Shown here: positions 8,098-15,538 of the stretch, in pieces
Position numbering within the stretch: the first letter of the stretch is position 1
Layout: every line of letters begins with the position of its first letter
From: Chloroflexota bacterium
GTDB lineage: Bacteria; Chloroflexota; UBA6077
Reading direction: 5' to 3'
DNA length: 29,783 bases
NCBI GenBank assembly: GCA_023380955.1
Contig: JAMCTB010000070.1
Location: forward strand, 1 to 29,783
Program-made: the position numbers and the translations under genes
Notes under the pieces: model-generated
What the model was told of the DNA's origin: nothing
What the model saw: only the letters and a program-made list of their open reading frames with translations
Databases searched by the model: none

Positions 8098-8769
8098 ATG
8101 ATTACCCTGCACCTCCACAAGTCCGACCTCGTAGGTGTCCCCCTGGGTCACCACGCGGCGGACTCCATCCGCGACGCCATCCTTCAGGGCTCCCTTCGGC
8201 CCGACGAGAGGCTGGTCGAGTCCGCTATCGCCTCTCAACTCAACCTGAGCCGCGGACCCGTCCGCGACGCCCTCAGGCAGCTCGCTCTCGAAGGACTTGT
8301 CGTGATTGTTCCTCGACGCGGCACCTTCGTGAGCCGGCTGGACCGGGCAGACATACGGGAGATCTCCACCCTTCGGGCCGTGATCGAGGGGCTGGCAGCC
8401 CGTTTCCTCGCTGTGAGGCGCGACCAGGCAGCTGTCGATCAGCTGGAGGAGTGCCTCAACGCGATGGCCGAAGCGGGAGATGCCGACCCCGTCCGCTTCG
8501 CCACCTTCGACCTGAAGTTCCACGAGACCCTGGTGCGAGCCTCCGGCCACAGGCGGCTCTACCATTCCTGGGCCAACCTCCGCACTCAGATCTGGATGTT
8601 CATCAGGGAAACCCGGCTCGGAAACCTCCGCTCGGCGGAGGGCACGCGTGAGTTCCACCAAACCATCGTCCGAGCGATCAGGGCCGGCGACGCCGCCGAG
8701 GCCGAGCGCGCCGCCAGGCACCATAGCGAATCCACAGGACCTGAGCTAGAAGACTACCTTACCCGTTAA
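8098..8769 (+). CDS. GntR-family (FadR/FCD subfamily) transcriptional regulator
   Basis: The 223-residue regulator has an N-terminal winged helix (about 15-80, with IASQLNLSRGPVRDALRQLALEG covering the recognition helix) and a C-terminal FCD ligand-binding domain (about 90-215). Metal-type ligands of FCD domains are suggested by D143 in the TFDLKFH segment and by later histidines (FHQTI, ARHHSE). The ATG at 8098 has AAGGAG 6 bases upstream; the long frame upstream is not counted. FCD regulators usually sense organic acids and repress catabolic genes. Its place at the head of the URO-D/corrinoid island, with a palindrome at its own promoter, supports local and self regulation. The ligand is unknown. 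Confidence 0.88.
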   Translation: MITLHLHKSDLVGVPLGHHAADSIRDAILQGSLRPDERLVESAIASQLNLSRGPVRDALRQLALEGLVVIVPRRGTFVSRLDRADIREISTLRAVIEGLAARFLAVRRDQAAVDQLEECLNAMAEAGDADPVRFATFDLKFHETLVRASGHRRLYHSWANLRTQIWMFIRETRLGNLRSAEGTREFHQTIVRAIRAGDAAEAERAARHHSESTGPELEDYLTR

Positions 8770-8770
8770 C
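8763..8770. promoter_or_regulatory. Possible operator half-site before the first URO-D gene
   Basis: CCGTTAAC matches one arm of the 8062-8081 palindrome exactly. It overlaps the gntR stop codon and lies 75 bases before the next gene. Eight bases alone are weak evidence. Confidence 0.22.
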
Positions 8771-8844
8771 TCCGTCGTCTCCCATGGTGATCGAATAGTG
8801 CCCCTGGCGTGGATTAGTAGAGTCTGCCAACAGGGAGGCTCCCG

Positions 8845-10068
8845 ATGGGTGGCGTCGACTCAGGAAACGGTTCCATCCGGTCCGAGATTCCCCGGCTGCT
8901 CGACCAGTTCTGCGCGGCCGTGGAGAGCCCTGAGAACAGGTCCCGGCTCAAGCTGTGGGCCGAGCCGTCCTTCCACCTGAAGACGGTCAAGTTCAGGGGC
9001 CAGCCGCTTCCCCTCGTCGAGACAGGAGGCAAGATCCCGATCCAGGCCGACGTGTACAGCGTCGCCTTATGGGCCAGGATCTTTGGCTTCAGCCTCGCCC
9101 AGTACTACACCGACCCCGCTACCTACCTTCACTACTATCTCAAAGCCCGCCTGCGCTGCTTCTCTGATATCCCGGATGACAGCCCCCTCGTGCCTGCTGT
9201 CCCAACATGGATCGGGCTGGGCTTCGAGGCGAGCCTCTTCGGCATCCGCCAGCTCTACGACGAAGTCGCCGAGCCTTGGGTCGACCGCGATTCCGCTCTC
9301 AAAGACTACGGCGAGCTCGGGAAGATCGGCAGACCCGACTTCAGAGCCACCGGCCTCATGCCGCTCGCCCTGCGTTTCTACGACGAGATCCAGCAGATGG
9401 TGGACGGCTACCCCGTCAGGGTACAGTTCCACGATTGGGCACCGGGCCTCCTCACGAGCTTGATCTACCTAAGGGGTTACGACAACCTGATGGTCGACAT
9501 GCTGGAGGAGCCGGAGCTGGTGCATGGCATCGTTCGCCTGGTCACGGACATCCGCAAGCAATGGGAGGTCGACCGCTCCAACTACCTCGGTCGCCCGATT
9601 CCCCAGGCAATGTACTACGACGACGACGTCAACATACCTCAGCTCTCCCCTGGCCTCTTTACGGAATTCCTCCTTCCCTACGAGAAGGAGATCCACGATT
9701 TCCAGGGCGGCGTGTCCTACTGGCACAGCTGCGGCAACATCACTCCGTTCCTGCCTGCGATCCGCGAGATGCCGCGCATCGAGCTTCTGAACGTCAGCGC
9801 CTGGACCGACGTTCGTCGCGCGGCGACGGTGTTCGCGGGCACACCATTGGAAGTCTGCGTCCACGCGGTGGACGACGTGCTTCAGGCCACTCCGGAGCAG
9901 ATGGAGGCCCGAGCGCGCGGGCTCGTGGAGGCATGCTGCGAGATGAAGGTGCCGGCCTGGACCATTCGGGCCGAGGGCATCACCGGCCTGGAGGATCCTC
10001 AGGCGGATCTTCGCCAGGTGAAGGCCTGGGTCGAAACCACCCGGAGAGCAGTGGAGGATAGAGGGTAG
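8845..10068 (+). CDS. URO-D-fold methyltransferase-like protein 1
   Basis: The 407-residue product belongs to the uroporphyrinogen decarboxylase superfamily, which includes corrinoid-linked methyltransferases (MtaA, MtbA, MtvB/VdmB type) as well as true HemE. It has H294-S-C296-GN (in SYWHSCGN), corresponding to the zinc-binding HxC of the methyltransferase branch, but the second, late cysteine motif of MtaA is not apparent. The conserved arginine-rich HemE N-terminus is absent, so heme synthesis is unlikely. The ATG has GGGAGG upstream. The SDR gene follows after 9 bases, so the two are probably co-transcribed. The likely role is methyl transfer to or from a corrinoid protein such as the one at 12647; substrate unknown. 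Confidence 0.75.
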   Translation: MGGVDSGNGSIRSEIPRLLDQFCAAVESPENRSRLKLWAEPSFHLKTVKFRGQPLPLVETGGKIPIQADVYSVALWARIFGFSLAQYYTDPATYLHYYLKARLRCFSDIPDDSPLVPAVPTWIGLGFEASLFGIRQLYDEVAEPWVDRDSALKDYGELGKIGRPDFRATGLMPLALRFYDEIQQMVDGYPVRVQFHDWAPGLLTSLIYLRGYDNLMVDMLEEPELVHGIVRLVTDIRKQWEVDRSNYLGRPIPQAMYYDDDVNIPQLSPGLFTEFLLPYEKEIHDFQGGVSYWHSCGNITPFLPAIREMPRIELLNVSAWTDVRRAATVFAGTPLEVCVHAVDDVLQATPEQMEARARGLVEACCEMKVPAWTIRAEGITGLEDPQADLRQVKAWVETTRRAVEDRG

Positions 10069-10077
10069 GAGGCGTCC

Positions 10078-10863
10078 ATGAGGCTGGAGGGCAAGGCAGC
10101 CATAGTCACGGGGGCCGGGCGGGGCATCGGGCGGGGCGTGGCATTGCGGCTGGCCCGGGAAGGGGCCGACGTCGCGGTGGTCGACATCCAGGGCGACCTG
10201 GCCGACCAGACGGCTGGAGAGATAGAGAAGCTGGGCCGCAGTCCCCTCGCCCTGCCTACCGACGTCAGCGACAGCGCCGCGGTAGCCGAGATGGTGGGCT
10301 CCGTCCACAGCAAGTACGGCCATATCGACATCCTCGTCAACTCCGCCGCCATCGTCGTCACCACCCCGATGGTTGAGACGCGGGAAGAGGATTGGGACCG
10401 GATCATGGCCATCAACCTCAAGGGCACCTTCCTCTGCTGCAAGGCGACCGTGCCCCACATGATGACGCAGCGATCCGGCAAGATCGTGAACTTCTACTCC
10501 TCGGGAGCCAAGTACGGCTCCCCCAACTCCACGGCCTACGCCGCGACGAAGTTCGGCGTTTGGGGCTTCAGCCTATCCCTTGCCGTGGAGTTGGCTCCCC
10601 ACGGCATCAACGTCAACTGCGTCTCGCCGGGGGTAATCGATACCGAGATGATCAGGGACGTGTTCACAGCTAAGAGCCGCCTGGCGGGCAAGGAGGTGGA
10701 CGCGGTGCGGGCGGAGATCACATCCCAGATGCCACTTGGACGGATGGGGACGCCCGAGGACATCGCGGGCGCGGTAGCCTACCTGGTTTCCTCCGATGCC
10801 GATTACGTCACCGGCCATGTGCTGGAGGTCAGCTCGGCGATGAACAGGCTCCGGTTCAAGTGA
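10078..10863 (+). CDS. Short-chain dehydrogenase/reductase (classical SDR)
   Basis: The 261-residue enzyme has the NAD(P)-binding TGAGRGIG (11-18), an acidic residue at the end of the second strand (VVDI, D36), which favours NAD, then NSAA (88-91), N113 in INLKG, and the catalytic S142, Y154 and K158 (YAATK). These are all intact. Family members oxidise secondary alcohols or reduce ketones. It is tightly coupled to the first URO-D gene (9-base gap), so it probably acts on the demethylated or hydroxylated product of the same pathway. The C-terminal TGHVLEVSS replaces the commoner TGQ-INVDGG, a mild divergence. Substrate not assignable. Confidence 0.88.
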   Translation: MRLEGKAAIVTGAGRGIGRGVALRLAREGADVAVVDIQGDLADQTAGEIEKLGRSPLALPTDVSDSAAVAEMVGSVHSKYGHIDILVNSAAIVVTTPMVETREEDWDRIMAINLKGTFLCCKATVPHMMTQRSGKIVNFYSSGAKYGSPNSTAYAATKFGVWGFSLSLAVELAPHGINVNCVSPGVIDTEMIRDVFTAKSRLAGKEVDAVRAEITSQMPLGRMGTPEDIAGAVAYLVSSDADYVTGHVLEVSSAMNRLRFK

Positions 10864-10908
10864 GGCATCAACCGCAGCAACGGCGCGGGCATTTCGGCTG
10901 CGGCGAGT

Positions 10909-10922
10909 TGTTGACAGTTTTC
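10909..10922. promoter_or_regulatory. Possible GntR operator-like site before the cupin gene
   Basis: TGTTGACAGTTTTC matches 12 of 14 bases of the gntR operator left arm plus spacer (8061-8074). The right arm is poorly conserved. It also contains TTGACA, but no -10 element at proper spacing was seen. Confidence 0.35.
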
Positions 10923-10950
10923 AATTCGGAATGAGGGGGCCGGCAACAAC

Positions 10951-11340
10951 ATGGAATTGCTCAGGAGGGAGGATCTCCCGAAAACCCGTCTACCTGGACG
11001 CATCATTCAGAAGACGATTGGCAGGGATGCCTCGGTCGCGAGCCGCAAGATAACCATGGGATTCGCGCAGTACTCCGCCGAAGCTGGCCCAATGACGCCA
11101 CACCAGCACGCCGAAGAGGCGGTCTACGTCATCAGCAGTCATAACGGCTGGGTGCGCTTCGGAGAGGACCAGAGCCGATTGTGCCCCCCCGTGCCGCTCG
11201 CAGCCGGGATGACCCTGCACTTCCCCGAACTCGAATGGCACGTATTCGAGTACGAGGAAGGGGGGCACGTCGACATAGCGTTCTTCTACGGTCAGGTGGA
11301 CAACATTCGTCCTGAGGAGATAGCCGCCAGTCGGCGATAA
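10951..11340 (+). CDS. Single-domain cupin protein
   Basis: The 129-residue protein is a small beta-barrel cupin. The first metal-binding motif is visible as P-H-Q-H-A-E-E around residues 50-56, and a second partner histidine in LEWHVFEYEEG (about 95). Such proteins are metal-dependent isomerases, lyases or dioxygenases, or plain ligand-binding proteins. It lies between the SDR and the second URO-D gene, and an operator-like sequence precedes it, so it probably serves the island's pathway. No further function can be given. A GAGGG lies upstream of the ATG but rather far away, so the start is moderately certain. Confidence 0.75.
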   Translation: MELLRREDLPKTRLPGRIIQKTIGRDASVASRKITMGFAQYSAEAGPMTPHQHAEEAVYVISSHNGWVRFGEDQSRLCPPVPLAAGMTLHFPELEWHVFEYEEGGHVDIAFFYGQVDNIRPEEIAASRR

Positions 11341-11373
11341 TTGGCACTCCACCATGACTTCGTCAGGAAGTAT

Positions 11374-11398
11374 CCGTCGGCACGTCGTGCGCCGACGG
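11374..11398 (+). terminator. Hairpin after the cupin gene
   Basis: CCGTCGGC (11374-11381) pairs perfectly with GCCGACGG (11391-11398) around a 9-base loop. No T-run follows, so factor-independent termination is uncertain. Confidence 0.4.
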
Positions 11399-11459
11399 CG
11401 GCAGCGATGGGCTGCGTGATTCTGGCGCTGGGTTCTGCGGTGGTTTCTTGGCCGATCTT

Positions 11460-11470
11460 CTGTTAACAGT
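11460..11470. promoter_or_regulatory. Possible GntR operator-like site before the second URO-D gene
   Basis: CTGTTAACAG (11460-11469) is a perfect 10-bp palindrome, and TGTTAACAGT matches 9 of 10 bases of the gntR operator left arm. It lies 31 bases before the start codon. Confidence 0.38.
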
Positions 11471-11500
11471 CAACCGCCGAATCAGACGGGGAGGTGCGAG

Positions 11501-12616
11501 ATGACGCGCACAGTCGAAGCGGAGTTCCTGGCCACGGTACGCGACCGGCAGCCCGGTCGAATACTTCCCGTGCTCGTGAGCGCAGGACCTTTCCTTCCCA
11601 TCCTGCGCGGCATCCCTATGCTCAAGTACTACCGCGACCCAGCCCTGCTGCTGGAGTGCAACCTCTGGCTCCAGGACCGCTTCCCGGACGTCAAGCTGAT
11701 CGTTGGACCCTGGGGCGACTTCGGCGTCGCCGCTGTGCCCTCGGCCTTCGGTTGCCCGGTCTTCTGGACCGAGGAGGACCCACCCTACGTCAAGCCTGTG
11801 CTCGGGTCCATCGAGGAGGTGGACAGGCTCCGCCCGGTAGATCCTCACCGGGACGGCCTGATGCCGGACGCCCTCGAGATCTACCGCTACGCCTGGAAGA
11901 ACACCCCCAGGCGCTACGTGGAGGAGTACGGCTGGCTGGACGGCGTCGCTTGGGTCCTGGGGCCGCTGGAGAACGCTGCGCTCATCCGCGGGTACAGCGA
12001 GTTCCTGGCGGATCTGGTCGAGGAACCAGAAAGAGTCCACAAGCTTCTCTCGATCGTGACAGAGACAACCCTGGCGTTTCTGCGTGCCCACGAGGAGGTG
12101 AACGGGCCTATGAAGCTCCTCTTCGTCGCCGAGCACTTCCCCTCGCAAGTAGGGCGCGCTCACTTCGAGGAGTTCTGTCTGCCCTACGTCCGAGCCATCT
12201 TCGCCGAGTTTCCCGGGGCGATAGGGCTGTATCACAACGAGGGGAATGTCTCCCATATCTTGGACCGCATTCCAGAGTTGGGAGCGGAGATCTTCCACTT
12301 CGGGCTCGTCACCCCCCAGGGACGCAGCCGGAGCGGGAGCGAGAGGGAGCGGTTCCGCGAGAGCATAAAGACGGCCGTGGCGGCTCTGGGCGACCGGATG
12401 TGTCTTGCCGGCAACGTCCATCCCGTCGACGTGATGCTGAATGGGACTCCGCAGGAGGTCGCCGAGGAGGCTCGTTTCTGCATGGACGCGGCGGTGGGCA
12501 AGGCGCCCTTCCTTCTCACCGGCGGTGGCGGAATGGCTCCCGGCACGCCGTTGGAAAACGTCGACGCGCTGGTGGCAGCGGCGCGAGAGTATCGCTTGAT
12601 CCCATCTCCTGTCTAG
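11501..12616 (+). CDS. URO-D-fold methyltransferase-like protein 2
   Basis: The 371-residue product has the URO-D/MtaA fold signature, including a late [18 protein letters not shown] segment equivalent to the MtaA G-C-x-x-P-x-x-T-P-x-x-N region. The expected zinc cysteines are replaced: the HxC position reads H245-N-E247-G-N, and the late GC reads GG. It may therefore bind metal differently or use another chemistry, for example as a substrate-specific demethylase rather than a thiol methylase. It lies 30 bases before the corrinoid protein gene, the usual arrangement of a methyltransferase with its cognate corrinoid carrier. The ATG at 11501 is preceded by GGGGAGG. HemE activity is unlikely. 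Confidence 0.75.
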   Translation: MTRTVEAEFLATVRDRQPGRILPVLVSAGPFLPILRGIPMLKYYRDPALLLECNLWLQDRFPDVKLIVGPWGDFGVAAVPSAFGCPVFWTEEDPPYVKPVLGSIEEVDRLRPVDPHRDGLMPDALEIYRYAWKNTPRRYVEEYGWLDGVAWVLGPLENAALIRGYSEFLADLVEEPERVHKLLSIVTETTLAFLRAHEEVNGPMKLLFVAEHFPSQVGRAHFEEFCLPYVRAIFAEFPGAIGLYHNEGNVSHILDRIPELGAEIFHFGLVTPQGRSRSGSERERFRESIKTAVAALGDRMCLAGNVHPVDVMLNGTPQEVAEEARFCMDAAVGKAPFLLTGGGGMAPGTPLENVDALVAAAREYRLIPSPV

Positions 12617-12646
12617 CACTGGGGAATCTCTGAAGGGAGGGCACCT

Positions 12647-13318
12647 ATGACCGAAGAAGTGCGAGAGAAGCTGGACGCAGTGCGCGAAGCGGTGATCCAC
12701 GGCAAGACCAAGGTGGTTAAGGATCTCACCTCCGCCTGCCTGGATGCCGGAGCTACGCCTGGGGCGATCCTCAACGAGGCGTTGATCCCAGGCATGGCCA
12801 GGGTCGGAGAACGGTTCGGCTGCGGCGAGATCTTCGTACCGGAGATGCTGATCGCCGCCAGGGCCATGTACGCCAGCCTGGACGTCCTGAAGCCCCTCAT
12901 GAACGCCACGCAGATGGAGCCCCGAGGTACCGTGCTGATCGGCACCGTCAAGGGCGACCTCCACGATATCGGGAAGAACCTGGTCAGGATGATGGTGGAG
13001 GGGGCTGGCTACACGGTGGTGGATCTGGGAGCGGACGTGGCGCCTTCGGCCTTCATAGAGGCCGTGCACAAGCACCGCCCCCAGGTGCTGGGGCTGTCCG
13101 CTTTGCTCACTACGACGATGGCCCAGATGCGCACAACCCTGCGGGCGCTGGACGAGGCAGGGCTCCGGGCCAGGACAAAGGTGATGGTGGGCGGAGCCCC
13201 CGTGACCCAGCGCTATGCGGATGAGATCGGCGCGGACGGCTACGGGGCCGACGCCAACTCCGCCGTACGCATGGTGAACCAGTGGTGTTCGGAGCCGCAG
13301 AAAGTGAGCGCACCATGA
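12647..13318 (+). CDS. Corrinoid (B12-binding) methyl-carrier protein, MtbC/MttC/MtvC type
   Basis: The 223-residue protein has the N-terminal helical cap domain (about 1-88, with ALIPGMARVGERFGCGEIFVPEML) and the C-terminal Rossmann-like B12 domain. The lower-ligand motif D104-x-H106-x-x-G109 (GDLHDIGKNLV) places H106 as the cobalt ligand; LSALLTTTM and VGGAPVT complete the corrinoid pocket. Such proteins accept a methyl group as methyl-Co(III) from a substrate:corrinoid methyltransferase and pass it to a second one. The partner methyltransferase is probably the URO-D gene 30 bases upstream. Its stop overlaps the E1-alpha start (ATGA), indicating translational coupling to the 2-oxoacid dehydrogenase. 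No reductive activator gene lies in the window. Confidence 0.93.
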   Translation: MTEEVREKLDAVREAVIHGKTKVVKDLTSACLDAGATPGAILNEALIPGMARVGERFGCGEIFVPEMLIAARAMYASLDVLKPLMNATQMEPRGTVLIGTVKGDLHDIGKNLVRMMVEGAGYTVVDLGADVAPSAFIEAVHKHRPQVLGLSALLTTTMAQMRTTLRALDEAGLRARTKVMVGGAPVTQRYADEIGADGYGADANSAVRMVNQWCSEPQKVSAP

Positions 13319-14307
13319 CCGAATTGATCGCGAAGATCAACGAGGAAGTCGACGTCGAACCCACCGAGTTGGTGCGCATGTACCGCAGCATGCTGCGCAT
13401 CCGCCACTTCGACGGCACCATCAAGGACCTCTTCACCAAAGACTTCATCTCCGGCCCTACCCACACATACATCGGGGAGGAGGCGGTGGCCGTCGGGGCG
13501 ATGTCCATGCTGACCAGGGATGACTACATCATCAGCACCCATCGCGGCCACGGCCACTGCATCGCCAAGGGCGGGGACGTCAAGCGCATGATGGCGGAGC
13601 TCCTGGGCAAGGCGACCGGCTATTGCAAGGGCAAGGGCGGCTCCATGCACATCGCCGACTTCGACCTGGGCATCCTCGGAGCCAACGGCATCGTCGCCGC
13701 GGGACTGCCGATCGCCGTCGGCGCTGCCCTGGCCCTTCAGATGGACGGGAATGGTCGGGTGATCCTCGCCTTCTCCGGGGACGCGGCTACCAACAACGGC
13801 GCATTCCACGAGGCCCTGAACCTCGCCTCCGTCTGGAAGCTCCCGGTGGTGTTCGTCTGGCTCAGGGCTCTGCATGCAATCACCACCCGGATCACCAGCG
13901 CCACAGCCATAGAGGACCTGGCGATCAGGGCTTCCTCCTACGGCATGGAGGGCGTGATCGTGGATGGAAACGATGTCCTCGCCGTCCGCCGGGTGGTGGG
14001 CGAGAAGGTCGCGAAAGCCCGGGCCGGGGGTGGACCCACCCTGGTCGAGTGCAAGACCTACCGCTGGTTCGGGCACGTGGCCACCGACCCGGGGCTCTAT
14101 CGCGGAATCGAGGAGATCGAGATCTGGAAGGCCAAGGACCCAATCGCCCGCTTCAGGAAGGACCTGGTGGCCCGGGGAGTCCTCACCGATGAGCAGGCCG
14201 AGGCCATCGATCAGGAGGCAGCCCGGGAGATCGAAGAGGCCATCGAGTTCGGCATGCAGAGCCCTGAGCCAGACCTCGACCAGCTACTGGTAGACATCTA
14301 CGGGTAG
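13315..14307 (+). CDS. 2-oxoacid (pyruvate/acetoin-type) dehydrogenase E1 alpha subunit with altered cofactor motif
   Basis: The 330-residue product aligns with the thiamine-diphosphate E1-alpha subunit that decarboxylates a 2-oxoacid or cleaves acetoin. Recognisable parts: HTYIGEEAVAVG (50-61), STHRGHGH (74-81), GKGGSMHI (106-113), NNGAFHEALN and the YRWFGHVATDPG phospho-loop-like segment. The ThDP/Mg motif is damaged: GDG reads GDA (155-157), and the usual C-E-N-N-x-Y about 27 residues later reads W-L-R-A-L-H (182-187), losing the Asn that ligates Mg. That block is the exact reverse complement of a sequence near the gene's own 3' end. The ATG at 13315 overlaps the corrinoid gene stop. Either the enzyme is inactive or rewired, or the assembly has an error here. 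Confidence 0.85.
   Translation: MTELIAKINEEVDVEPTELVRMYRSMLRIRHFDGTIKDLFTKDFISGPTHTYIGEEAVAVGAMSMLTRDDYIISTHRGHGHCIAKGGDVKRMMAELLGKATGYCKGKGGSMHIADFDLGILGANGIVAAGLPIAVGAALALQMDGNGRVILAFSGDAATNNGAFHEALNLASVWKLPVVFVWLRALHAITTRITSATAIEDLAIRASSYGMEGVIVDGNDVLAVRRVVGEKVAKARAGGGPTLVECKTYRWFGHVATDPGLYRGIEEIEIWKAKDPIARFRKDLVARGVLTDEQAEAIDQEAAREIEEAIEFGMQSPEPDLDQLLVDIYG
13855..14274. repeat. 23-nt perfect inverted repeat inside the E1-alpha gene (arms 13855-13877 and 14252-14274)
   Basis: Bases 13855-13877 (starting GTCTGGCTCAGG) are the exact reverse complement of 14252-14274 (ending CCTGAGCCAGAC). The right arm encodes the expected C-terminal GMQSPEPD. The left arm covers the codons where the conserved E-N-N motif should be. 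The arms are about 375 bases apart. Confidence 0.9.
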
Positions 14308-14377
14308 GAGATTCGGTCTCCAGTGGACCGGGGCCTTCTGCCCGTCCACCGGTGAGGCAGCGCAACGGAGTGGATAG

Positions 14378-15352
14378 ATGAAAGAACTCACCTATTCAAA
14401 GGCCATCAACGAAGCCCTCAGGGAGGAGATGGCCAGGGACAGCAAGGTCCTTGTCCTCGGCGAAGAGGTCGGCGTGCCACGCGGCGGTGTCTTCGGAGTG
14501 ACTCAGGGACTGGGAGAGGAGTTCGGGAAGAGTCGGGTGCGCAACACCCCCATCTCGGAGATGGCTATAGCGGGCGCGGCCGTAGGGGCCTCGCTCCTGG
14601 GGTACCGGCCCGTGGCCGAGATCATGTACGTCGACTTCATCACCCTGGCAATGGACCAGATCGTCAACCAGGCAGCCAAGGTGCGATACATGTTCGGCGG
14701 GAAGGCCCGGCCGAGCCTGGTGATCCGGACCCAGGGCGGGGTCGGCCGGGGCGGGGCAGCTCAGCACTCCCAGAGCCTGGAGATCTGGTTCGCCACCATT
14801 CCAGGGCTGAAGGTGGCGATGCCCGCGACGCCCGCCGACGCCAAGGGGATGCTGAAGGCGGCCATCCGCGACGACAACCCCGTCATCTTCATAGAGCACA
14901 AGAAGTTGTACGCCACCAGGGGCATGGTGCCGGAGGGGGACCACGTGGTGCCCCTCGGCAAGGCGGAGGTGAAGCGCCAGGGCACGGCCGCGACGATAGT
15001 CACCTATTCCTACATGGTCCTGGAAGCGCTGGCGGCAGCGGAGCAGCTGGCGGCGAGGGGGATTGACGTGGAGGTAGTGGACCTCCGGAGCGTCAATCCC
15101 ATTGATTGGGAGCGGGTCCTCTCCTCCGTGAAGAAAACCGGCAAGCTGATAGCCGTCTACGAGGCCTGCAAGACCGGCGGGTTGGGCGCCGAGATCTGCT
15201 CCCGCGCGGCCGAGGAGCTGTTCGACTACCTGGACGCCCCGGTCCAGAGAGTAGCAGGGCTGGACACGCCGATACCCTACAATCGCAAGCTGGAGCGCGC
15301 GGCCATACCCAACGCAGACCAGATAGTCGCCGCCGTGGACAGGGTTCTCTAG
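14378..15352 (+). CDS. 2-oxoacid (pyruvate/acetoin-type) dehydrogenase E1 beta subunit
   Basis: The 324-residue E1-beta subunit completes the E1 heterotetramer and supplies residues to the thiamine active site. Conserved segments are intact: VLGEEVGVPRGGVFGVT (26-42), RNTPISEMAIAGAAVGAS (55-72), the FGG and QGGVGRGGAAQHSQSLEIWFATIPGL stretch, and the C-terminal domain VEVVDLRSVNPID. The length is standard. It follows E1-alpha after 70 bases that include an imperfect hairpin (14323-14349). Two conserved GGLGAEI and GLDTPIPY segments near the end fit the E1-beta C-domain. No damage comparable to that in E1-alpha is visible. Whether the substrate is pyruvate, acetoin or a branched 2-oxoacid is undecided. 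Confidence 0.92.
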   Translation: MKELTYSKAINEALREEMARDSKVLVLGEEVGVPRGGVFGVTQGLGEEFGKSRVRNTPISEMAIAGAAVGASLLGYRPVAEIMYVDFITLAMDQIVNQAAKVRYMFGGKARPSLVIRTQGGVGRGGAAQHSQSLEIWFATIPGLKVAMPATPADAKGMLKAAIRDDNPVIFIEHKKLYATRGMVPEGDHVVPLGKAEVKRQGTAATIVTYSYMVLEALAAAEQLAARGIDVEVVDLRSVNPIDWERVLSSVKKTGKLIAVYEACKTGGLGAEICSRAAEELFDYLDAPVQRVAGLDTPIPYNRKLERAAIPNADQIVAAVDRVL

Positions 15353-15538
15353 GGGTGGCAAGGAAGCCTGTGGGATAGAGGGGGCGACGAAGCCTTCGCT
15401 GGACTCATCGTAGCGTACCTGGTTTGTCCAACGACTCCCGCGGGGGGATTTCGAGAGGAGGTGAGACGGCCACAAAGAGCGCCAGCATCGCGTTGATTTG
15501 TTGGTCCTGGTAGCTTCTAGACTAGGAGGAGAATGGGC

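Noticed and set aside
10911..10939. TTGACA at 10911 as a promoter of the cupin gene
   Set aside because: No -10-like element occurs at 16-18 bases; the sequence fits the operator-like motif better.
11363..13075. 570-codon open frame on the minus strand
   Set aside because: Runs opposite the second URO-D and corrinoid genes; composition is that of a GC-rich antisense frame and no motif was found.
13840..13910. Simple frameshift explanation for the missing E-N-N motif in E1-alpha
   Set aside because: Neither alternative frame gives E-N-N across this block, the frame is correct on both sides, and the block is an exact inverted copy of 14252-14274.
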